Assembly (NCBI RefSeq): GCF_000521465.1 | Contig: NZ_BAVR01000045.1 | Location: 1 to 32,211 of the forward strand | Length of the DNA: 32,211 nt | Source: Acetivibrio straminisolvens JCM 21531 | Lineage (GTDB): Bacteria; Bacillota; Clostridia; Acetivibrionales; Acetivibrionaceae | Direction: 5' to 3' | Shown: in pieces, positions 26,829 to 32,211 of the stretch | Numbering within the stretch: position 1 is the stretch's first letter | Layout: every line of letters begins with the position of its first letter | Position numbers and translations under genes: made by a program | Notes under the pieces: generated by a model | Database searches by the model: none | Seen by the model: the letters and a program-made list of their open reading frames with translations, nothing else | Told to the model about the DNA's origin: nothing

Positions 26829-27130
26829 TAAAACTAAACCTCCCCCATTCAATTAGTTGTGGAAAAATAAAAAAAGTAAAAATTATGTAAATAAAAACAA
26901 ACGTACTAATTTAATTATATCATTAATGTGGTGTTTAAATATAGTGTTTTCAAAATGAAAAAATAAGTGGCCAATATTATGCAAGTGACAAATTTTCAAA
27001 ACAAACATCATAAAGATTGCCGGCCTGGAAATTTACATTTTTTACGAGACAGAGTAGTGCTCATATGCGAGTTGACATAAAGTCACAAGAATAAAAAATA
27101 TAATTCAACACAAAAGAATCCTCTTCGTAA
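26829..27130. other. Intergenic region upstream of celO
   Basis: It is the 5' region of celO on the minus strand. A TATAAT-like element occurs near 26914-26919 (minus strand), but no clear -35 hexamer sits 17 nt upstream, so an alternative sigma factor cannot be excluded. No gene is seen. Confidence 0.4.
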
Positions 27131-27840
27131 CTAAAAACTCTTCTGCAACTTCCACATATTATCGCTCAAATCATATTTTAGCTTATTATCACAACTGAGC
27201 TTACTAACGTCAACAATTCCATTTTCCAAGTCATCTTGTGTACAGATATCTTTCAGTATATATAAATTAATTTCATCGGATTTAGTTTTTGGGAAAGCTA
27301 TAACCAGTCCATCCGTACACATTTCATACAACTCGTCAATGAAATTGCCGTCAATATTACCGTTTCCCATTTCTTTCAGTTTCTCTGTGACTTTGTATCT
27401 CAGGACGTTTTTGTACTTTTTATATCGTACAAATATGTATAGTTACAGTAGCCATCATCATGACACAAATAGCCATATTCGTTCATAAGACTGTCGATTC
27501 TAAAAGAACCTAAAGGCCTTTTTTGGTGACTCATAAACAACAGCCTCGCAAGTTCCTCATCCGTTACTAAATGCAGTTGCTTCTCATTTTCGAAATCAAC
27601 CCAGCAAAAATCACCAAAGGCATAAACATCCTGTTCAATCAAGGAACGGGCCTGCTCTTTGGTGACATACTCCAATAACAATTTCGTGTTAAATCTGCAT
27701 TCATGGGAATAACCTGCTAATATCAAATAACACTTGTCTAAATTTAAACCCATTGAAAAATCTTTAAATGTAATTCCCGTTGAATGTACCATGCTGTTGT
27801 TTCTATCAATTTTAACATATACGAAAGAATAGCCGGACAC
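27131..27840 (-). CDS. Hypothetical protein, one-base frame break
   Basis: Two consecutive frames join into one soluble protein of about 236 aa when one base is added in the T5 run at 27408-27412 (A run on the coding strand), restoring YDIKSTKNVLRYKVTEKLKEMGNGN. The N-terminal part includes GYSFVYVKIDRN and CYLILAGYSHECRF; the middle QARSLIEQDVYAFGDFCWVDF; the end CDNKLKYDLSDNMWKLQKSF. No signal peptide or membrane segment is seen, and no family is recognised. GTG 27840 is favoured because AAGGATGA lies 5-8 nt upstream; ATG 27849 would overlap that site. It is alone, with no partner gene. Confidence 0.6.
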
Positions 27841-28188
27841 AATAATCATCCTTTTTGCTTACGCATAGTTTACTTTTAATAGCTATTTCCAATTTGGCAC
27901 AATACATCTAACTTACTGCCAATACATCCTTAAATTCTTTGTTACGCATTTTTATATAATTTTATCATAGGTAAAGGTAATTTTAAACTGAAATAGTATT
28001 TATTTTTGATTTATGCGGCGGATTGATAACTTCTTTATCCCAAAATGAACCAAATAACAAATAAGAGACAATATGTTACTGGAATAGCTATTCCGTGCGC
28101 AAATTTATATTTACTGAAATATTGCACTGTAAAACGCTGTGGAAGAAAGAAGTAAACAAATCTATGCCATGTGGAGAGGGGATAAACA
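27841..28188. other. Divergent intergenic region with a 14-bp palindrome
   Basis: It separates the minus-strand hypothetical gene from the sigma-factor remnant. It holds the perfect palindrome GGAATAGCTATTCC at 28081-28094, about 95 nt before the remnant's start, and the GAGAGGGGAT ribosome site just before 28189. No gene is seen. Confidence 0.5.
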
Positions 28189-28526
28189 TTGGACAACATA
28201 GATATTGATAGCTTGATAATGTTATACGGTAAAACTGTTTATGGATTCTGCTTAAGGCTTGCGAGGAGCAAAGACAATGTATCGGGTGGAAAGAGAAATT
28301 CGACAATGGAATTGTAATACAGGAATCCATAAAGGAAGCTACTTGTGAGAATGGATATGCATACTATAAATATGATGGCAGTGAGGTGAAAATTTCTTTA
28401 GAGCACTTATTTATTTACGGAGAAGTGGGTGTATGGAAAACAGTGGGAGCAAGCATAAGGGGTGAAGAGGAAATTGGATTTCAGCTATTAAAGAACGAGG
28501 ATGGTGTGATTATGGTAGAGCAGTAA
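28189..28526 (+). pseudogene. Remnant: sigma-70-like N-terminus joined to the tail of another protein
   Basis: TTG 28189 follows GAGAGGGGATAAACA and opens DSLIMLYGKTVYGFCLRLARSKDN, which resembles the region-2 start of an ECF-type sigma-70 factor, but this frame stops at 28317 after 42 codons. From 28281 a second frame, offset by one missing base, reads WKEKFDNGIVIQES, GEVGVWKTVGASIRGEEEIG and ends at 28526. The second part is not sigma-like and could be the tail of a neighbouring anti-sigma or membrane protein. The best reading is an internal deletion that fused the ends of two adjacent genes; a simple sequencing slip would not explain the missing sigma regions. Confidence 0.55.
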
Positions 28527-28615
28527 GAAAGGCAAAATAATCAGAGTATGGAGATTGATATACAATAATAGGAAAAAGAGTAATAAATATATAGTGATTT
28601 AATAAAATAAATGTC

Positions 28616-28644
28616 TTGAAGTATTATAAATTATTAAGTATAAT
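28616..28644 (+). promoter_or_regulatory. Sigma-A promoter for SRP RNA
   Basis: TTGAAG (28616-28621) and TATAAT (28639-28644) are separated by 17 nt. Initiation near 28651 would leave a 5' leader of about 50 nt to be removed, as in the Bacillus scRNA precursor. Confidence 0.65.
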
Positions 28645-28701
28645 ATATAAGGTATTCCTTCATGATTATTCATTAAGAAGGAAACTGATAAGTTAATATT
28701 T

Positions 28702-28969
28702 GGTCGTGCTAGATGGGGAGGTAGCGGTGCCCTGTACCTGCAATCCGCTATAGCAGGGTTGAATTCCTATAATAGGCATGTTTCTGTAAGGTCTGCCCTT
28801 TGCAAGTGGCAATGAAAATTGGGTCCTGCGCAACGGAAGTCTATGAACCCCGTCAGGTTCGGAAGAAAGCAGCGGTAAGTAGTCCCTTTCGTGTGCCGTG
28901 GGTTTGCCTGATTAGAGTTAACTGCATTGGTTACGCTTGTATATGCATGTCGAAAATAGGTGCACGACC
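28702..28969 (+). ncRNA. ffs: Signal recognition particle RNA, large bacterial type with Alu domain
   Basis: About 268 nt. The 5' GGTCGTGC pairs with the 3' GCACGACC to close the molecule. The conserved apical hairpin (helix 8) is visible as GTTCGGAAGAAAGCAGC around 28856-28874, with its symmetric and asymmetric loops. The 5' region contains the paired loops of the Alu domain, which are absent from the short proteobacterial 4.5S RNA. The RNA binds Ffh and targets nascent membrane and secreted proteins to the translocon. Its place just upstream of dnaX is the same as scr in Bacillus subtilis. The exact ends are inferred from the closing stem. Confidence 0.93.
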
Positions 28970-29011
28970 AATTAATTATATAACTAAAAATTTAAGTATA
29001 TCAAATTGTCT

Positions 29012-29050
29012 AAAAAAGCTATTTAAAACTATTAAATAGCTTTATTTTAT
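29012..29050 (+). terminator. Intrinsic terminator of SRP RNA
   Basis: AAAGCTATTTA pairs with TAAATAGCTTT around a 5-nt loop, followed by ATTTTAT. Confidence 0.82.
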
Positions 29051-29091
29051 ATTTGGCCTCTTGGAATGAAATGAAAGAGGCAAAAGCGAAG
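29051..29091 (+). repeat. Dispersed hairpin repeat, copy 2
   Basis: GGCCTCTTGGAATGAAATG then AAAGAGGCAAAAGCGAAG: the same element as at 6789, with one extra ATGAA. It follows the SRP RNA terminator and precedes dnaX by about 65 nt. Confidence 0.7.
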
Positions 29092-29154
29092 GGACTCGAT
29101 GTCCAGAGCTTTTATTAGTCAGCTTTTTGATATGCGAAAGTAGGAGGATGCTTT

Positions 29155-30798
29155 GTGTCGTATCTGGCTTTATATAGAAAATGGAGACCTATGGTCTTTG
29201 AAGATGTAGTTGAACAGGAACATGTTGTAAAGACACTTAGGAACAGCATTTGTTCCGGGCGTATAGCTCATGCGTATCTCTTTTGTGGGACAAGGGGTAC
29301 GGGTAAAACCACCATGGCAAAAATATTTTCCAGGGCTGTAAACTGTGTGGATTCGAAAAACGGTGATCCTTGCAATCAATGTGAGGTTTGTCAGGGAATA
29401 CTTAACGGAAGCCTTTTGGATGTCATAGAAATAGATGCTGCCTCAAACAATAGTGTGGATGATATAAGAGATATTAGGGATGAAGTCATATATACTCCTT
29501 CAAAAGCCAGATACAAGGTTTATATTATAGACGAAGTTCATATGCTTTCGACAGGTGCATTTAATGCCCTCCTAAAGACTCTCGAGGAGCCACCTGCCCA
29601 TGTTATATTTATCCTTGCCACTACTGAACCGCACAAGCTTCCTGCAACTATACTGTCCCGCTGCCAAAGGTTTGATTTCAGGAGGATTCCGGTAGACAGT
29701 ATTGTAAAGAGGATTGAGTACATTGCAAAAGAAAGCGGAGTAGAAATTCAAAGGGAAGCATCGAAACTGATAGCAAAGCTTTCCGACGGAGCTTTGAGAG
29801 ATGCCATAAGCATATTGGATCAGTGCATATCTCTTGGCAATAAGGAGCTTACCTATGAAGATGTCTTATCCGTGGTAGGCCTTGTGACAGATACTTTTAT
29901 TGGCGAGGTTGTAGATGCCGTAAAGAATAGAGAGATACAAAGGGTCTTAAAGGCTGTTGATGAACTGGTGATGGAAGGTAAGAATATCGGCCAGTTTGTT
30001 TCGGAGCTGGTGATGTATTACAGGAATCTCATGATTTGCAGCTCGGTATCGAATCCTGAAGAAATAATTGATGCTCCAATGGATTCAATTCAAAAGATGA
30101 AGGAGCAATGCAATGGGCTGGAGCGGTTTGAGATTGTGGCTGTGATAAAAGAGCTGTCTTTACTGGAGGCGGCATTAAAATCGACTACACATCCAAGGGT
30201 TCTTTTGGAAACGACGCTTATCAAGCTCTGTGAGAACAGGATGGACTTGGGAGATGCCGGTGTATTGGAGAGAATTCAATCTCTGGAGAAGAATGTTAAT
30301 GATATTATGGAGAAGGGTATTGCCGTGCCCAAGAATGGTTCCGGCAGTTCGACCGGTTCTCTAAAGGATTCCGGCAATGCGGATTCCGGTAAAGAAAATT
30401 TGGAGTCTGAAGATGATAAACGTATTGAGAAAAAGAATATTGCCAAAAATGTAAAGGGAATTGAAATATGGCCCAAAGTGTTGGACGAGCTGAAAAGCAG
30501 GGGCAGAATGGTTATATATTCCCACCTTCTGGATGCGAAACTTATAGAGTTGGGCTCAAATAGAGTCGGGATAGTATTTAAAAATACCATTGGTAAAATG
30601 TTTGTTGAAAAATCCGAGAATCTTGAAGTTGTAGAAGAGTGCCTTTGTGAATTTCTTGGCAAAAAAGTTCGGGTTAAATGTTTGGGCGAAGAAGACATTG
30701 TAGATACAGAAAAAAAAGAGGAAAAGGATGAGCTGATTGAGAAGGTTCAGGATTTTGCCGAAAAGGTTGATATTCCACTGAATATAATTGACGAATAA
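29155..30798 (+). CDS. dnaX: DNA polymerase III subunit gamma/tau
   Basis: The 547-aa clamp-loader ATPase. The start YLALYRKWRPMVFEDVVEQ, Walker A GTRGTGKTTMAK, the four-Cys zinc module (C-x8-C-x2-C-x2-C around residues 64-78), Walker B VYIIDEVHML and the SRC motif LSRCQRFDFRR are all intact. Domain III spans about 240-365; a Ser/Gly/Lys-rich linker (about 385-430) leads to a tau-like C-terminal region. It loads the sliding clamp and organises the replisome. The GTG start has TAGGAGGAT 5 nt upstream. It heads the widely conserved dnaX-ybaB-recR operon. No programmed-frameshift heptamer (A AAA AAG) is apparent at the linker. Confidence 0.97.
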   Translation: MSYLALYRKWRPMVFEDVVEQEHVVKTLRNSICSGRIAHAYLFCGTRGTGKTTMAKIFSRAVNCVDSKNGDPCNQCEVCQGILNGSLLDVIEIDAASNNSVDDIRDIRDEVIYTPSKARYKVYIIDEVHMLSTGAFNALLKTLEEPPAHVIFILATTEPHKLPATILSRCQRFDFRRIPVDSIVKRIEYIAKESGVEIQREASKLIAKLSDGALRDAISILDQCISLGNKELTYEDVLSVVGLVTDTFIGEVVDAVKNREIQRVLKAVDELVMEGKNIGQFVSELVMYYRNLMICSSVSNPEEIIDAPMDSIQKMKEQCNGLERFEIVAVIKELSLLEAALKSTTHPRVLLETTLIKLCENRMDLGDAGVLERIQSLEKNVNDIMEKGIAVPKNGSGSSTGSLKDSGNADSGKENLESEDDKRIEKKNIAKNVKGIEIWPKVLDELKSRGRMVIYSHLLDAKLIELGSNRVGIVFKNTIGKMFVEKSENLEVVEECLCEFLGKKVRVKCLGEEDIVDTEKKEEKDELIEKVQDFAEKVDIPLNIIDE

Positions 30799-30915
30799 AT
30801 TTCAAAAATTTTACTGGTCTTTTTAGCATATATTGATATATAATGATGGTTAGGTATTTTTATATTCGGATATGTGTAATCTGAAGATATAACATAAAAT
30901 TGGAGGTAGATGATA

Positions 30916-31257
30916 ATGGCAAAAGGCGGTTTCCCGGGATTCGGCGGTAATATAAACAACCTGGTAAAGCAGGCTCAGAAGATGCAAAGAGATATGGAGA
31001 GAGTTCAGGAAGAGCTCAAGGAAAGAACTGTTGAGGCATCTGCCGGTGGAGGAGCAGTTACTGTAATTGCCACAGGAAAGAAAGATATTAAGGAAATCAC
31101 TATAAAACCGGAGGTTGTTGACCCTGATGATGTTGAAATGCTTCAGGACCTTATACTTGCAGCAGTCAATGAAGCTTTAAGAAAAGCCGATGAAATGGTT
31201 ACAACCGAGATTAGCAAGGTTACGGGCGGATTGGGTGGAATTCCCGGTTTGTTTTAG
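30916..31257 (+). CDS. ybaB: YbaB/EbfC-family nucleoid-associated protein
   Basis: The 113-aa protein begins [20 protein letters not shown], followed by the helix [16 protein letters not shown] and the beta-rich core [23 protein letters not shown], all diagnostic of the YbaB family; it ends [10 protein letters not shown]. YbaB forms a tweezer-like dimer that binds DNA and is thought to help nucleoid organisation or recombination. ATG 30916 is chosen since GGAGG lies 9 nt upstream; the alternative ATG 30910 would be only 3 nt from it. It sits between dnaX and recR, as in most bacteria. Confidence 0.96.
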   Translation: MAKGGFPGFGGNINNLVKQAQKMQRDMERVQEELKERTVEASAGGGAVTVIATGKKDIKEITIKPEVVDPDDVEMLQDLILAAVNEALRKADEMVTTEISKVTGGLGGIPGLF

Positions 31258-31289
31258 TTGATGTTTACAATGATAAAGGGTGAATATAC

Positions 31290-31889
31290 ATGAGCTTTTA
31301 TGCTGCACCGATTGCAAGGCTTATAGAGGAGTTTGAAAAGCTTCCCGGTATAGGCCACAAGACTGCCCAGAGATTGGCTTTTCATGTGTTGGATATGCCT
31401 CAGGAAAAAGTGGATAGGCTTGCAAATGCTATAACTGAAGCAAAGCAAAAAACAAAATTCTGCTCGGTATGTGGTAATTTAACCGATTCCGAGGTTTGTC
31501 CCCTTTGCAGTTCGGAAAAAAGGGACAATTCTGTAATTTGTGTCGTTGAAGACGCAAGGGATGTTGTTGCAATGGAGAAGATCCGAGAGTTTAAAGGGCT
31601 TTACCATGTGTTGCATGGGGCGATATCGCCGATGCAGGGGATTGGGCCTGAGGATATTAAAATTAAGGAGCTTTTGGACAGGATAAAGGAAGGAAACATC
31701 AAAGAGGTTATTATTGCGACAAATCCCAATATTGAGGGTGAAGCTACTGCCATGTATATTTCAAAGCTCGTTAAGCCTTTGGGTATCAAGGCCACAAGGA
31801 TAGCCCACGGAATACCTGTGGGAGGAGACCTTGAATATGCGGATGAAGTTACATTGGCAAAGGCTTTGGAGGGAAGACGCGAAATTTAA
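31290..31889 (+). CDS. recR: Recombination protein RecR
   Basis: The 199-aa protein has the full RecR order: helix-hairpin-helix ([17 protein letters not shown], residues 18-34), the four-Cys zinc finger ([16 protein letters not shown], about 57-72), a Toprim domain ([16 protein letters not shown] to [15 protein letters not shown]) and the C-terminal Walker-B-like end ([20 protein letters not shown]). RecR loads RecA onto gapped DNA together with RecO or RecF. The ATG has AAAGGGTG about 9 nt upstream. It is the last gene of the dnaX operon and is followed by a terminator. Confidence 0.97.
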   Translation: MSFYAAPIARLIEEFEKLPGIGHKTAQRLAFHVLDMPQEKVDRLANAITEAKQKTKFCSVCGNLTDSEVCPLCSSEKRDNSVICVVEDARDVVAMEKIREFKGLYHVLHGAISPMQGIGPEDIKIKELLDRIKEGNIKEVIIATNPNIEGEATAMYISKLVKPLGIKATRIAHGIPVGGDLEYADEVTLAKALEGRREI

Positions 31890-31934
31890 TCCGGATAAAG
31901 AAGTTTAAAATGAAGTAAATAAAGTTGTTGCATG

Positions 31935-31982
31935 AAACATGGTTTATTAGGCTAAGGAATTCCTATAGGCCATGTTTTTTAT
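31935..31982 (+). terminator. Intrinsic terminator after recR
   Basis: AAACATGG pairs with CCATGTTT (31970-31977), with a second inner pairing TTAGG/CCTAT, followed by six T. Confidence 0.8.
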
Positions 31983-32070
31983 TTGGATTTAAGGATAACT
32001 TATAATACGTATTGGTATAATATTACAATATAATGAAAGCTTGGGGCATAGAGACCCCTTCAACTTTAGT

Positions 32071-32096
32071 CTATTTCATTTCTCTCCAAGAGGCTG
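32071..32096 (-). repeat. Dispersed hairpin repeat, diverged reverse copy
   Basis: The reverse complement reads CAGCCTCTTGGAGAGAAATG then AAATAG, matching the 5' half of the elements at 6789 and 29051 (GCCTCTTGGA and GAAATGAAA). The 3' arm is lost. It lies upstream of the GNAT gene, next to a GGGG/CCCC hairpin at 32043-32058. Confidence 0.45.
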
Positions 32097-32130
32097 AATA
32101 ATGACGCTTGTTTTAGAAAAGGAGTATAGC

Positions 32131-32211
32131 ATGAATATTCGAAGGTATTTGCCGGATGATATATCCGAAATTACAGAATTGTTCTACAACACAGTTCATA
32201 CTGTTAATTTG
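32131..32211 (+). CDS. GNAT-family N-acetyltransferase, cut by window end
   Basis: The first 27 codons read MNIRRYLPDDISEITELFYNT, the usual opening of GNAT acetyltransferases (strand 1, then the first helix after an RxxxxxD motif). They use acetyl-CoA to acetylate amino groups. AAAAGGAG lies 6 nt before ATG 32131. The catalytic and CoA-binding parts lie beyond the window, so the substrate is unknown. Confidence 0.75.
   Translation, partial: MNIRRYLPDDISEITELFYNTVHTVNL

Noticed and set aside
28081-28094. Palindrome as part of a mobile-element end
   Set aside because: No second copy, target duplication or transposase was seen nearby; an operator is the simpler reading.
28800-29039. 79-codon open frame
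   Set aside because: It lies inside the SRP RNA and its terminator; the RNA structure explains the sequence.
29155-30798. Programmed frameshift producing a short gamma form of DnaX
   Set aside because: No slippery A-AAA-AAG heptamer followed by a clear stimulatory hairpin was found near the linker region.

Overview
The window reads as a chromosomal segment of a spore-forming, cellulosome-producing clostridium close to Acetivibrio (Clostridium) thermocellus. The reasons are a CBM3-GH5-dockerin cellulase that matches CelO in architecture and, once repaired, in length (660 aa); a sporulation YyaC-type protein; a Bacillus/Clostridium-type large SRP RNA in front of dnaX-ybaB-recR; A+T-rich intergenic DNA; and strong AGGAGG-type ribosome sites. 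The exact species is inference.

Layout. 1-5044: a membrane-anchored hypothetical protein, a PAS-PP2C (SpoIIE/RsbU-like) phosphatase on the minus strand, YyaC, rubredoxin, a 46-aa minus-strand small protein, a STAS anti-sigma-factor antagonist, and a PuuD-like class I amidotransferase broken by one missing base. 5218-6732: a small agr-like signalling locus, made of an AgrC-like membrane receptor with no kinase domain, an AgrD-type 40-aa autoinducer precursor with Ser in place of the ring Cys, and a possible small ORF. 6913-10334: a consensus promoter driving a CotH-kinase surface protein (LTD, CHB_HEX, CotH, InlB-B-like) and a lipoprotein with a DUF4353-like beta-helical domain. 10473-11348: a minus-strand methyltransferase. 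11349-13408: 2 kb without a convincing gene, with decayed-looking coding scraps. 13409-17907: a 1499-aa secreted multidomain protein with four near-identical discoidin-like repeats. 18183-24747: a co-directional membrane-glycan cluster (GtrA, two polytopic glycosyltransferase-like proteins, a UDP-galactopyranose-mutase-like flavoprotein, a membrane-anchored carbohydrate-binding-like protein). 24847-28526: celO, an unknown gene and a sigma-factor remnant. 28702-32211: SRP RNA, dnaX, ybaB, recR and the start of a GNAT acetyltransferase.

A strong property of the sequence itself is that eight reading-frame breaks in seven genes are each repaired by adding exactly one base, mostly in a homopolymer, and none needs a base removed. 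This one-sided pattern points to homopolymer under-calling in a draft assembly rather than eight real pseudogenes. The affected genes are therefore annotated as whole genes with a noted break.

The most interesting biology is the agr-like locus (orphan peptide plus kinase-less receptor, possibly a lactone signal) and the repeat-rich secreted protein lying directly upstream of the membrane-glycan cluster.
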